DNA of 64,000 bases from positions 1 to 64,000 of the forward strand of contig CAKPYB010000008.1 of assembly GCA_934202525.1 (NCBI GenBank), read 5' to 3'. The DNA is from an uncultured Prevotella sp. (GTDB lineage: Bacteria; Bacteroidota; Bacteroidia; Bacteroidales; Bacteroidaceae). Below the pieces are notes generated by a model. The model was not told the DNA's origin. It did not search any database and saw only the letters and a list, made by a program, of their open reading frames with translations. The translations under genes and the position numbers were made by a program. The first letter of the stretch is position 1, and each line of letters begins with the position of its first letter. Of this stretch, positions 9,285 through 18,495 are shown piece after piece.

Positions 9285-9965
9285 ATGGGAAAAAGAAAAA
9301 TCGCTTTATATCACGCTTTCCATACTTCGCTGCCAATCATGGCAGGATATGGATTTCTGGGACTGACTTATGGCATCTATATGCATGAGTTGGGCTTCAA
9401 TTTCCTATACCCGATGCTACTCGCCATCACGGTTTATGCCGGCAGCGCAGAGTTTCTGCTGGGCAATATGCTGCTGGGCAGTTTCCATCCCCTGCAAGCC
9501 TTCCTGATGGTGCTGATGGTGAATGCTCGACATCTGTTCTATGGCCTCTCGATGCTCGAAGAATACAAGGGGTTAGGATGGAAGAAATTCTTCCTCATCT
9601 TCGGAATGTCGGATGAGACCTTTGCCTTGACAAGTTCTTCCAAGATTCCGGAAGGAACTGATAAGGGGTGGTACCTGCTCTGGATTACCTGGCTCGATGA
9701 AACCTATTGGGTCATCGGGGCAACACTGGGCGGCCTCATCGGTCCGTTCCTCACCTTCGACCTCAAGGGATTGGACTTCGTGCTGACCGCCATGTTTACT
9801 GCTATCTTCGCCGACAACTGGCTTCGGGAGAAAGACCACACCAGCAGTATTTCCGGACTGATTATCTCGGGGCTGTGCCTCACGATATTCAGTGCCGACC
9901 ATTTCATCATCCCAAGCATGGTTATCATCCTTGTATTTCTCACCCTCAAAAAAGGAAAAGTATGA
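9285..9965 (+). CDS. azlC: AzlC-family branched-chain amino acid exporter, large subunit
   Basis: 226-residue inner-membrane protein with about seven hydrophobic segments. MAGYGFLGLTYGIYMHELGF and the NARHLFYGLSML segment are characteristic of AzlC. With AzlD it forms an exporter of branched-chain amino acids (family knowledge from BrnFE/AzlCD). It starts MGKRKIALYHAF behind AGAGAG. The stop overlaps the azlD start (ATGA, 9962-9965), implying translational coupling. Confidence 0.92.
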   Translation: MGKRKIALYHAFHTSLPIMAGYGFLGLTYGIYMHELGFNFLYPMLLAITVYAGSAEFLLGNMLLGSFHPLQAFLMVLMVNARHLFYGLSMLEEYKGLGWKKFFLIFGMSDETFALTSSSKIPEGTDKGWYLLWITWLDETYWVIGATLGGLIGPFLTFDLKGLDFVLTAMFTAIFADNWLREKDHTSSISGLIISGLCLTIFSADHFIIPSMVIILVFLTLKKGKV

Positions 9966-10288
9966 CTCTTCTCCAACAAATCATCATGGTTTCAGCAGGC
10001 GTAGCCGCCACCATGCTTACCCGTTTCATCCCTTTCATCGCCTTCCGGCCGGGGAAACCTACACCTAAGTACATTCTGTATTTAGGTAAGGTACTGCCTG
10101 CTTCGGTCTTTGCCCTACTGGTGGTTTACTGCCTTCGCCACATCCATTCCTTCTCTCCAGATTCCGTGGCACAGTTGGCAGCTATAGCCTTCACCATCCT
10201 CATCCACGTATGGAAAAGGAATATGATGTGGTCAATAGCAGCAGGCACCCTTTGCTATATGCTGCTCATCAGAATTCTACACTTTTAA
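9962..10288 (+). CDS. azlD: AzlD-family exporter, small subunit (3' end rebuilt at an insertion)
   Basis: 108 residues beginning MTLLQQIIMVSAG, with four hydrophobic segments, the usual AzlD size. The start codon overlaps the azlC stop. The last 83 bp of shared sequence (10190-10272) are repeated at 12093-12175 with five substitutions, four of them synonymous. After that point the two ends differ: this copy ends IRILHF, the downstream copy ends TRF. The intact gene therefore carries a replaced C-terminus, while the probable original end lies beyond the insert. The protein should still work, since only the last few residues differ. Confidence 0.9.
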   Translation: MTLLQQIIMVSAGVAATMLTRFIPFIAFRPGKPTPKYILYLGKVLPASVFALLVVYCLRHIHSFSPDSVAQLAAIAFTILIHVWKRNMMWSIAAGTLCYMLLIRILHF

Positions 10289-10324
10289 TCCCGATAAAGC
10301 CATCACACACTTATATCACTTAAA

Positions 10325-10403
10325 TACATTTTTCCAAGGTAAAAACAGCCAATTTTATACATTTTTCCAACCCATTTTCAGGCCATTTCTTACACTTTTC
10401 CAA
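10325..10403. repeat. Orphan array of three direct repeats, 33-bp period
   Basis: TACATTTTTCCAA at 10325-10337 and 10358-10370, and TACACTTTTCCAA at 10391-10403, spaced exactly 33 bp. Read on the minus strand the unit is TTGGAAAAATGTA, resembling TTGGTAAAACGACATA of the array at 24.6 kb. No AAA_14 gene lies next to it. Confidence 0.75.
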
Positions 10404-10430
10404 CTTTTTGATGATATAATTAATCAGAAA

Positions 10431-10460
10431 AGCCTCTCTGCAAGAGTATGCAGAAAGGCT
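10431..10460 (-). terminator. Terminator of the DUF2442-like gene
   Basis: 12-bp stem with one mismatch (10431-10442 with 10449-10460). On the minus strand it is followed by TTTTCTGATT, 18 bp past the stop of the 94-residue gene. Confidence 0.7.
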
Positions 10461-10478
10461 CAACATTTTATAGGTACA

Positions 10479-10763
10479 TTACAATACTTCTAATTCATTT
10501 CTCTTCATAATGAGGGGATAACGTTCTGGATGTTTCAAACTATCAATTTCCAAATCCACATCAAGTTTGGGCCATTCAATAGCATTCCTACCACTCATTC
10601 TTACCTCAAGGGCATCAGAGATGCATGCATGTTTCATCCAAGGTATCCTATTATAAGATATAAAATAATCATTACCTTTTACAGAAAGCATAATGCCCTT
10701 ATCATTAATCATCAAGACGCTTACCTGTGTGTCTTGCGAATTTGATTTTAAAATCGTCTCCAT
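10479..10763 (-). CDS. DUF2442-like small protein
   Basis: 94 residues; the segment YFISYNRIPWMKHACISDAL and the tail WPKLDVDLEIDSLKHPERYP resemble DUF2442 proteins, small proteins often found near DUF4160 or toxin-antitoxin-like genes. No DUF4160 gene is seen here. It carries its own terminator on the minus strand and is separated by about 140 bp and a hairpin from the KilA-N pair, so it is probably a separate transcript. Function unknown; cargo of the azlD insert. Confidence 0.7.
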   Translation of the reverse strand: METILKSNSQDTQVSVLMINDKGIMLSVKGNDYFISYNRIPWMKHACISDALEVRMSGRNAIEWPKLDVDLEIDSLKHPERYPLIMKRNELEVL

Positions 10764-10885
10764 TTTCTCAAAACTTTGGACTCATAATTACCAACGATAT
10801 ACTATAGAACAACAGATGCAAGCTGCACAAGTTAAATTCACTGTGCCAGAATGCGTCACATATAATCATATGTTTTAACATCAAG

Positions 10886-10917
10886 CCCTCTTTTTCCATA
10901 CTTATGAAAAAAGAGGG
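10886..10917 (-). terminator. Hairpin at the end of the KilA-N transcript
   Basis: 10-bp perfect stem (10886-10895 with 10908-10917) overlapping the last codons of the 65-residue frame. The arms are A/T-rich, but no clean T-run follows on the minus strand, so termination is only probable. Confidence 0.45.
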
Positions 10918-11099
10918 TTTACCTCTTGATTAGTTGCCTTGGCGACCGTCTTTGGCACATAGAAATGAAACTTGCGACCTTCTACCAACTTGCGCTTTCC
11001 TGGCATCTTTAGAGCAGGTTCACTCATCTGGTCTCCCTTTCCTTTCTGCACTTTATCAAGAAGCACTGCAGTAGCTAAGTCGACATCCAAAAGCATCAT
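10902..11099 (-). CDS. Small protein coupled to the KilA-N gene, unknown function
   Basis: 65 residues starting MMLLDVDLATAVLLDK. The ATG overlaps the stop of the KilA-N gene (ATGA, 11096-11099), a strong sign of a real coupled gene. The middle (ALKMPGKRKLVEGRKFHFYV) is basic; there is no hydrophobic segment and no recognised domain. It may be a co-expressed partner or the stub of a longer gene, as a hairpin covers its 3' end. Confidence 0.55.
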   Translation of the reverse strand: MMLLDVDLATAVLLDKVQKGKGDQMSEPALKMPGKRKLVEGRKFHFYVPKTVAKATNQEVNPLFS

Positions 11100-11905
11100 T
11101 TCAAATATTTTCTATCATCCCCATCATCTTCCAATACACGCATTTGCTGGATTGCTATTTGATTAAGCTTAACCAAACGTTCACCTTGTGGCATCCCTTG
11201 ATCAATAAATACCGCATTGAGATTCTCCATATTGGAAAGACAAATCAACTCATTGACAGTTGCGTAATCACGTATATTACCATTCTTTTCGGGATTCAGA
11301 TCTCGCCACTGCTTCGCAGTCATACCAAACATTGCCACATTCAGAACATCAGCCTCATTTGCATAAATCAGAGAAGCTTGCGCAGACGTAATTTCTGTAG
11401 GAATCAAGTTATGCTTTATCGCATCTGTATGAATGCGATAGTTGATTTTAGAAAGTTCACGCTTTGCAGACCAACCCAATTGAGCTTGTTCCTCTGCTTT
11501 TAAGCGTTGGAACTCCTTAACCATATAAAGTTCAAACTCAACAGATATCCAGCTTGCAAACTTAAATGCTATATCTTTATGAGCATACGTACCTCCATAA
11601 CGCCCAGACTTTGCAATCAAACCAATTGCATTGGTGGTATCTATCCATTTTTTAGGAGAAAGAGTAAAAGCATTAAGACCTGCCTCTTTTTTAAACCCCT
11701 CGAATTCGAGGGGTTTAAAAGAAGGATTATATAAACCTTCCCAAATTCCCAAGTATTCAATTGTATTGCGATTACGCATCCAATTTGCTATGACAGCATT
11801 AGGATCGTCACTCTTGTATCGTGCTATATCTGTCAAAGAAATAAAGTCTTCATTGTTTACAGATATAACAGTAACACCTGTATCATGTACTATAATTTTT
11901 GCCAT
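11096..11905 (-). CDS. KilA-N domain protein
   Basis: 269 residues. The N-terminal two thirds show the KilA-N DNA-binding pattern: DFISLTDIARYK, then NRNTIEYLGIWEGLYNP, then GGTYAHKDIAFKFASWIS. The C-terminal part (YRIHTDAIKHNLIP, EADVLNVAMFGMTAKQWRD) is the companion region seen in many Bacteroidota KilA-N proteins. KilA-N domains occur in phage antirepressors and mobile elements. A minus-strand promoter (-7 box at 12016-12024, TTG complement at 12044-12046) gives a leader of about 100 nt. A 32-bp perfect palindrome lies inside the coding sequence at 11689-11720. Main gene of the azlD insert. Confidence 0.85.
   Translation of the reverse strand: MAKIIVHDTGVTVISVNNEDFISLTDIARYKSDDPNAVIANWMRNRNTIEYLGIWEGLYNPSFKPLEFEGFKKEAGLNAFTLSPKKWIDTTNAIGLIAKSGRYGGTYAHKDIAFKFASWISVEFELYMVKEFQRLKAEEQAQLGWSAKRELSKINYRIHTDAIKHNLIPTEITSAQASLIYANEADVLNVAMFGMTAKQWRDLNPEKNGNIRDYATVNELICLSNMENLNAVFIDQGMPQGERLVKLNQIAIQQMRVLEDDGDDRKYLK
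11689..11720. repeat. 32-bp perfect palindrome inside the KilA-N gene
   Basis: Centre between 11704 and 11705; the core reads CCCCTCGAATTCGAGGGG, flanked by TTTTAAA and TTTAAAA. It encodes FKPLEFEGFK in the KilA-N protein. Confidence 0.85.
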
Positions 11906-12015
11906 AATTGTCTAATTTTAAATTGCATATTCCATTTTACCACACAAAGGTAGTGTACCAAATCTCTTTGAAGGATTGATTTTGCCATACTTTTGTCTAT
12001 ATTTGGCTTCTGCTT

Positions 12016-12046
12016 GCAAAATTAATAAAAAAGCTCAAACTTACAA
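12016..12046 (-). promoter_or_regulatory. Promoter of the KilA-N gene
   Basis: On the minus strand: TTG (12046 to 12044), 19-bp spacer, TAATTTTGC (12024 to 12016). Confidence 0.55.
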
Positions 12047-12092
12047 CACTTTTGCAACAAATTTACAACAGAAAGCAGCAAAATAAACCAAG

Positions 12093-12182
12093 TTCACCAT
12101 TCTCATCCACGTATGGAAAAGGAATATGATGTGGTCGATAGCAGCAGGCACCCTCTGCTATATGCTCCTCACCAGATTCTGA
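12093..12182 (+). pseudogene. azlD: Displaced 3' end of azlD
   Basis: Thirty in-frame codons including the stop (FTILIHVWKRNMMW... ending TRF). They are homologous to the end of azlD but have no start or 5' part. It stops one base before the convergent ZIP transporter gene, which fits the original end of azlD before the 1.9 kb insert arrived. Confidence 0.85.
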
Positions 12183-12935
12183 TTACACGCATTTCTCCAT
12201 CAGTACAAAGGTGATGAAACCCAGAAGAAGGGCGTAGGTGGCTTGCTTCTGAAAGCCATGGGCATGGGTTTCGGGAATCATCTCATCGCTCGTTACATAG
12301 AGCATGGCACCACCGGCAAAGCCCAACATCACGGGGAGGAAGGTGGAAGAGGCTGAACCCAAACCGAAACCTAACAGAATGCCTACCACTTCGAGCAGGG
12401 CGATGAAGATGGAAATAAAAAAGGTGCGGACTGCTGTAACACCAGCCATCATCAAAGGAGCGATGATGACCATTCCCTCGGGGATATTCTGCAGGGCGAT
12501 ACCGAAGGATACCCCCCACTCCGTTGCGCCTTCTGCCGAACAGACACTCACTCCAGCAGCCATGCCTTCGGGCAGTTTATGCAGGGCTATCGCCATCACG
12601 AAAAGCATCACATGACTGAGTCTGGCATTGTTGCGATGCTCCTCGGGGTCTAGTCCCGTGATGTGATGAAGATGGGGAGTCACCAGGTCGAGCACGTTCA
12701 GGAACAGAGCGCCTGCCATCACGCCGATTACTACCAGCCACCAAAGACTGGTCTGTTCGAAGGCTGGCACTATCAGTCCCAACGTGGAAGCTGCCAGCAT
12801 GATTCCGGCACAATATCCCAATACGGCGTCGTTCCATTTATGGGGCAACTCCTTGACGAAGAATCCCAAAATGGCACCTATAATCGTGGCACCGCAAAGT
12901 CCGGCAGCACTAATCAATACGTTTGTCATAATCAA
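12183..12935 (-). CDS. zupT: ZIP-family divalent metal transporter (ZupT-like)
   Basis: 250-residue inner-membrane protein with eight hydrophobic stretches, importing zinc and possibly other divalent metals. The metal-site motifs HKLPEG and QNIPEG in the middle are diagnostic of ZIP/ZupT, and a short histidine-containing loop (PHLHHIT) precedes them. The start could be Met1 or Met3 (MIMTNVLIS). Its stop abuts the displaced azlD end. It is read in the same direction as eno but lies past the eno terminator, so it probably has its own promoter. Confidence 0.9.
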   Translation of the reverse strand: MIMTNVLISAAGLCGATIIGAILGFFVKELPHKWNDAVLGYCAGIMLAASTLGLIVPAFEQTSLWWLVVIGVMAGALFLNVLDLVTPHLHHITGLDPEEHRNNARLSHVMLFVMAIALHKLPEGMAAGVSVCSAEGATEWGVSFGIALQNIPEGMVIIAPLMMAGVTAVRTFFISIFIALLEVVGILLGFGLGSASSTFLPVMLGFAGGAMLYVTSDEMIPETHAHGFQKQATYALLLGFITFVLMEKCV

Positions 12936-12992
12936 TAAAATATATCGAAGTTATCCAGTTAAACACATGAAGATGCAGATACATCATAGAAG

Positions 12993-13028
12993 AAAAAAAG
13001 CATGGACAACCCTCACAGTCATCCATGC
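12993..13028 (-). terminator. Terminator of eno
   Basis: GCATGGA/TCCATGC stem (13000-13006 with 13022-13028). On the minus strand it is followed by seven T (12999 to 12993). Confidence 0.75.
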
Positions 13029-13117
13029 CCATCTATTTCGTATCTGATCTATTCAGTTATTACTAATTATGTTTTGTTATGGTGAAATTGGCGTTTTCCA
13101 ATTTCATATCATCATTC

Positions 13118-14440
<1,323 letters not shown>

Positions 14441-14472
14441 TTAATTACATAAAACATTTCTAATTTCCGAGT

Positions 14473-14481
14473 GCAAATTTA
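14473..14481 (-). promoter_or_regulatory. -7 box of eno
   Basis: TAAATTTGC on the minus strand, 48 bp before the eno start. Confidence 0.55.
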
Positions 14482-14505
14482 GGTATTATCTGACAAATCT
14501 CCAAA

Positions 14506-14540
14506 TTTCGGGCATCATCAAAAGTTGGTATCGCCCGAAA
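14506..14540 (-). terminator. Probable terminator of the thioredoxin lipoprotein gene
   Basis: TTTCGGGC (14506-14513) pairs with GCCCGAAA (14533-14540). A short T-containing tail follows on the minus strand. Moderate support. Confidence 0.45.
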
Positions 14541-14593
14541 ATACCTACATATAGGTAAGGAGAGGCATGGAAATTTGAGATGCTACCAAATTG

Positions 14594-15076
14594 TCATTTT
14601 GTTTTAATTTTACCAATCAGTTCTTCGAAATCCTCCTTTTGCATAGCACCCATCTGCACAGATGGTTTGCCTTTCACGGGGATGAAGAGGAAGGTAGGGA
14701 TGCTGCTGATACCGAAAACAGAAGCAAGTTCGGACTCCTGATCGATATCAACCTTATAGAAATCTATCTTGTCGGCATATTTCTCGGCGAGAGATTCTAC
14801 TACAGGAGCCATCATCTTGCAAGGACCACACCAGGTGGTGTAGAAATCGATGACGGCAGGACGGGAACCGGCGAATACCCATTCATCCGGATGAGCCTCG
14901 TAATCCATAATCTTTTTTCTGAAATCAGATGTGGTAAGATATTGCACCTTGGCAGTTTCGGTTTTCTCAGACTTCTCTTTAGCCGTTTGAGAAGAAACAG
15001 CAGGTGCTTTCCTGTTCTGAGAACAAGAAACAAGAAATGGTAGAAATAAAACAACTGCTAATATAATTTTCTTCAT
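14594..15076 (-). CDS. Thioredoxin-fold lipoprotein
   Basis: 160 residues. N-terminal signal with lipobox LVSC (Cys18), so probably anchored in the periplasm-facing membrane. The thioredoxin domain follows a charged linker; active site WCGPC at 82-86 and cis-Pro loop SSIPTFLF. The likely role is reduction or exchange of disulfides in exported proteins. It lies upstream of eno on the same strand, with a hairpin between. The substrate cannot be read from the sequence. Confidence 0.9.
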   Translation of the reverse strand: MKKIILAVVLFLPFLVSCSQNRKAPAVSSQTAKEKSEKTETAKVQYLTTSDFRKKIMDYEAHPDEWVFAGSRPAVIDFYTTWCGPCKMMAPVVESLAEKYADKIDFYKVDIDQESELASVFGISSIPTFLFIPVKGKPSVQMGAMQKEDFEELIGKIKTK

Positions 15077-15182
15077 AGTTTTTTCGTTGCTTTAATTTGA
15101 GAAGGTATGCCATTAGTCTATAACACACCCTCTTATTACAATTAATCACTAATAAATAATCACTATTCACTAATCACTACTC

Positions 15183-15890
15183 CTAATCCTTCAAAGAATA
15201 AGTAACGGTAGTAACAACCCTTACCTTTTTAATATATGGGGTATTGGAATCGCGGTCTTCGATAGAGAACTGGCCCTGGTCGGCATTCATAATCTTGTCT
15301 ATCTTACTCTTGCTGTTCTCAGCAAACTGGGTAGCAGTCTGCTCAGCATTCTCTATCGCCTCCTGCATCATCTTAGGTTTCATCTGACGGAAGGCAACAT
15401 ACTCATACTTCACCGGATTCTCATAGCCACCATCTACAATGGCAACACCTTTCTGAAGCAGATTACCCTGACGGGCAATGATACTGCGGACCAGTTTCAC
15501 ATTCTTGGATGTAACCGTAATGATGGAAGTAATATTATAACGATACCCCTGACGGTTTTCGCCATATCGTTCAGCATTGAGGTCGATGACCACAGGCGCA
15601 TTCACATTGATTTCATTAGCCTTAACGCCATTCTCCACCAGGAAGTTTCTGATGGTTCTTGTGGTGGCATTGATTTTTTGATAGAGTTCAGGCAGGTCAT
15701 TGCCTATTTCCTTGGAAACGATAGGCCACGTCACCTTATCAGCCTCCACCTCCTTTTCGGCAAGGCCTTTCACTACAACCTTTCGGTCATTACTAATCAC
15801 ACTTTCAAGTCCCGACTTGATACAAAATCCAAGCACGATAATGCCGATGGTTAAAATCACGGCTTGCTTAATACCAGAATTGATGTTCAT
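15183..15890 (-). CDS. SIMPL-domain (DUF541) protein
   Basis: 235 residues with one N-terminal hydrophobic helix (about 9-28), then a SIMPL/DUF541 domain: VVVKGLAEKEVEADKVTWP near the start and KKVRVVTTVTYSLKD at the end are typical. The protein is expected in the periplasm, anchored by its signal helix. The cellular role of the family is poorly defined. It is read in the same direction as the thioredoxin lipoprotein, 106 bp upstream, so co-transcription is possible. Confidence 0.85.
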   Translation of the reverse strand: MNINSGIKQAVILTIGIIVLGFCIKSGLESVISNDRKVVVKGLAEKEVEADKVTWPIVSKEIGNDLPELYQKINATTRTIRNFLVENGVKANEINVNAPVVIDLNAERYGENRQGYRYNITSIITVTSKNVKLVRSIIARQGNLLQKGVAIVDGGYENPVKYEYVAFRQMKPKMMQEAIENAEQTATQFAENSKSKIDKIMNADQGQFSIEDRDSNTPYIKKVRVVTTVTYSLKD

Positions 15891-16066
15891 AATTAGTCCT
15901 CCATTATTAAGTTGTTAAAATTGAGTTTCCATTCTGTCTCAGATTGAGTTGCAATTTGAGTTTTCAAAGATACAATAAAAATATAGAAAAACGACACTTT
16001 ATAATGATAAAATATGCTAAAACAGCCCATATCAACCCATAAGCACCATTTTTTCTGCCCAAAAGC

Positions 16067-16098
16067 TTGCATATATTACCAAAAAAAACTACCTTTGC
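16067..16098 (+). promoter_or_regulatory. Promoter of nhaC-like gene
   Basis: TTG 16067-16069, 20-bp spacer, TACCTTTGC 16090-16098. Confidence 0.7.
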
Positions 16099-16148
16099 AT
16101 AAGATAGGCTGCACCTCTGCAAAATATTTCTAACCCAAAAACAATAAA

Positions 16149-17777
16149 ATGGATTACAACATGATTGGGACCGCATGGTCGTTACTGCCTCCTATCGTCG
16201 CCATCGCTCTGGCGCTGAAGACGAAGGAGGTCTACTCTTCTCTCTTTATCGGCATCATTCTGGGTGCCGTACAATATTGCATTTCGATGGGAACAGGTTT
16301 CGACGGATTCCTCGTTCACCTGACAAACCACACTGTAGGTGAAGGCGATGATGCCAAGGCATACGGTTTGATACATTGCCTTTCTGACCCATGGAACGTG
16401 GGCATTCTGGTGTTCCTGGTGGTATTAGGCAGCATCGTTTCATTGATGAACAAGGCGGGAGGTTCGGCAGCTTTCGGCCGTTGGGCTTCCAAGCACGTAC
16501 ACTCGAAGGTTGGCGTACAGATTGCTACCATCCTGCTCGGCATTCTGATATTCATCGATGATTACTTCAACTGCCTTACCGTGGGTTCGGTGATGCGCCC
16601 TATCGCAGTGCGCAACGGTGTTACCAAGGAGAAACTGGCTTATCTCATCGATTCTACAGCCGCTCCGGTCTGCATCATCTCCCCTATCTCGAGTTGGGCA
16701 GCTGCGGTATCGGGCTTCGTATCGGGCGGAGAGAACGGACTGGCGCTTTTCTGCAAGGCGATACCTTTTAATTTCTACGCATTCTTTACCATCCTCTTTA
16801 TGTTTGGCATCGTGATACTGGGCTTCGACTTCAAGGCGATGAGCAAGTATGATGCAAGACTGAAGGAATGGTACGAACGAACCAATGGCGGGAAACTCGA
16901 TGAGGTAAGCGATACCAAACTGCAGATTGTTGAGCATGGTGTGGGAGCCAAACAGAAAGAGGATTCCAAGAACAAGGGAACCGTGAGCGACCTGGTGATA
17001 CCAATCATCATGCTGATTATCTTCTGCATGGCGGGTATGGTATATTCGGGCGGATTCTTCGATGCCGATAATGCCAACTATCTCAACTTTGTAGATGCCT
17101 TTGCTGCGAGCAATGCTTCTGTGGGTCTGGTAATCGGTTCATTGGCAGCCCTGATTCTTACCATCATGATGTTTACCATTCGCAAGACCTTGCCTTTCGA
17201 TGAGGCGATGAGTAGTCTCATCAAGGGTTTTGAGGCGATGGTACCAGCCATTCTGATTCTTACTTTGGCATGGACGCTGAAGAGTATGACCGACTCGCTG
17301 GGTGCGGCAGAATATGTATCATCGGTTGTAGCGAGCAGTGCCTCAGAACTTCAGATGCTTCTTCCGGGCATCATCTTCCTGGTAGCAGGCTTCCTGGCAT
17401 TTGCAACGGGTACCTCCTGGGGAACCTTCGGTATTCTGATTCCTATCTGCATCGCCGTATTCCCTGGTGCTGATCCTTTGCGCATCATCTCTATCTCGGC
17501 ATGTATGGCTGGTGCGGTGTGTGGCGACCATATCTCTCCTATCAGCGATACCACCATCATGGCGAGTGCAGGAGCAGAATGCAAGCATGTACATCATGTA
17601 TCATCACAGTTGCCTTACGCCCTGACTGTGGCCTGTGTGAGTTTCTTCACCTTCATTGTGGCGGGATTCACTCATACGCTGGGTATGGTAACGAGTGCCA
17701 TTATCTCGTGGATATTCGGTGTTGCCATGCTTGGTTTTGCTTTATTTTATTTAAATAAGCGCCAAAAAGGTAAATAG
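16149..17777 (+). CDS. nhaC: NhaC-family Na+/H+ antiporter
   Basis: 542-residue polytopic membrane protein. LLPPIVAIALALKTKEVYSS at the start, FIDDYFNCLTVGSVMRP (about residue 138), SPISSWAAAVSGF and the late CGDHISPISDTTIMASAGA motif are hallmarks of the NhaC superfamily. It exchanges external protons for sodium and helps pH/Na+ balance; related proteins exchange organic acids or amino acids, so the substrate is not certain. Own promoter. Followed by rubrerythrin, which has a separate promoter. Confidence 0.88.
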   Translation: MDYNMIGTAWSLLPPIVAIALALKTKEVYSSLFIGIILGAVQYCISMGTGFDGFLVHLTNHTVGEGDDAKAYGLIHCLSDPWNVGILVFLVVLGSIVSLMNKAGGSAAFGRWASKHVHSKVGVQIATILLGILIFIDDYFNCLTVGSVMRPIAVRNGVTKEKLAYLIDSTAAPVCIISPISSWAAAVSGFVSGGENGLALFCKAIPFNFYAFFTILFMFGIVILGFDFKAMSKYDARLKEWYERTNGGKLDEVSDTKLQIVEHGVGAKQKEDSKNKGTVSDLVIPIIMLIIFCMAGMVYSGGFFDADNANYLNFVDAFAASNASVGLVIGSLAALILTIMMFTIRKTLPFDEAMSSLIKGFEAMVPAILILTLAWTLKSMTDSLGAAEYVSSVVASSASELQMLLPGIIFLVAGFLAFATGTSWGTFGILIPICIAVFPGADPLRIISISACMAGAVCGDHISPISDTTIMASAGAECKHVHHVSSQLPYALTVACVSFFTFIVAGFTHTLGMVTSAIISWIFGVAMLGFALFYLNKRQKGK

Positions 17778-17788
17778 TTCTTAATTTA

Positions 17789-17821
17789 TTTGTATATTTG
17801 AAATATTTTCAATATCTTTGC
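17789..17821 (+). promoter_or_regulatory. Promoter of rubrerythrin
   Basis: TTTG 17789-17792, 20-bp spacer, TATCTTTGC 17813-17821. Confidence 0.7.
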
Positions 17822-17869
17822 ATAAGAATTTAATAAAGAACATATTAATAACTTAATACAGAATACATT

Positions 17870-18412
17870 ATGAAGGAATTAAAAGGAACAAAGACAGAGA
17901 AGAACCTCCAGGAGGCTTTCGCTGGTGAGTCACAGGCTCGTAACAAATATACCTATTTTGCAAGCAAGGCAAAGAAGGACGGTTTTGTACAGATAGCCAA
18001 CATCTTTGAGGAGACAGCTGCTAACGAGAAGGAGCACGCTAAGTTGTGGTTCAAGTATCTGGAGGGCGGTGCTATCCAGGATACAGAGAAGAACCTGGAA
18101 GCTGCTGCCAATGGTGAGCACGATGAGTGGACCGATATGTATCCACGCATGGCAAAGGAAGCTCGCGAAGAAGGTTTCGAGGAGATTGCAGCTAAGTTTG
18201 AGATGGTTGCTGAAATCGAGAAGCATCATGAGGAGCGTTATCGCAAGCTCTTGAAAAACGTACAGGACAAGCTCGTCTTCTCTCGTGACGGCGACTGCAT
18301 CTGGCAGTGCTCTAACTGCGGACATATCGTAGTAGGCAAGAAGGCTCCTGAGGTTTGCCCAGTCTGCAACCACCCACAGAGCTACTTCCAGATTGAAGCA
18401 CAGAATTACTAA
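17870..18412 (+). CDS. rbr: Rubrerythrin
   Basis: Cytoplasmic non-haem di-iron peroxidase that reduces hydrogen peroxide in anaerobes. 180 residues. The ferritin-like four-helix domain contains the E-x-x-H iron ligands ([14 protein letters not shown], and [12 protein letters not shown] near 125). The C-terminal rubredoxin-like domain has CSNCGH and CPVCNHP holding one iron. Domain order and size are those of classical rubrerythrin. Single-gene unit with a strong promoter and a 14-bp-stem terminator. Confidence 0.97.
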   Translation: MKELKGTKTEKNLQEAFAGESQARNKYTYFASKAKKDGFVQIANIFEETAANEKEHAKLWFKYLEGGAIQDTEKNLEAAANGEHDEWTDMYPRMAKEAREEGFEEIAAKFEMVAEIEKHHEERYRKLLKNVQDKLVFSRDGDCIWQCSNCGHIVVGKKAPEVCPVCNHPQSYFQIEAQNY

Positions 18413-18456
18413 TTCTTGCTTGAGACGAAATACCTAACAGAACATATATAAATAAG

Positions 18457-18495
18457 AGAGGGTGTGTCATGGCCTTATGACACACCCTCTTTTTA
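18457..18495. terminator. Bidirectional terminator rbr / mutY
   Basis: Perfect 14-bp stem (18457-18470 with 18477-18490, loop GGCCTT) followed by T5. It sits between the convergent genes rbr and mutY and can serve both. Confidence 0.9.

Larger units (their letters stand above)
10273..12175. mobile_element. Putative 1.9 kb inserted segment in the azlD 3' end
   Basis: The segment lies between two 83-bp direct repeats of azlD coding sequence (10190-10272 and 12093-12175, offset exactly 1,903 bp, no gaps). Without it, azlD would run into its downstream end (stop 12180-12182) and abut the convergent ZIP transporter gene, whose stop is at 12183-12185. The insert carries a KilA-N gene, a 65-codon partner, a DUF2442-like gene and an orphan repeat array. 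No integrase or transposase is present, so it is either a remnant of an integrative element or a product of homologous exchange with a related strain. Confidence 0.65.

Noticed and set aside
9707..9961. Longer azlD start inside azlC
   Set aside because: The upstream extension is an out-of-frame reading of azlC; the ATGA overlap at 9962 is the standard coupled start.
10273..12175. The azlD insert as a complete prophage or IS
   Set aside because: No integrase, transposase, terminal inverted repeats or phage structural genes were found; only KilA-N hints at phage ancestry.
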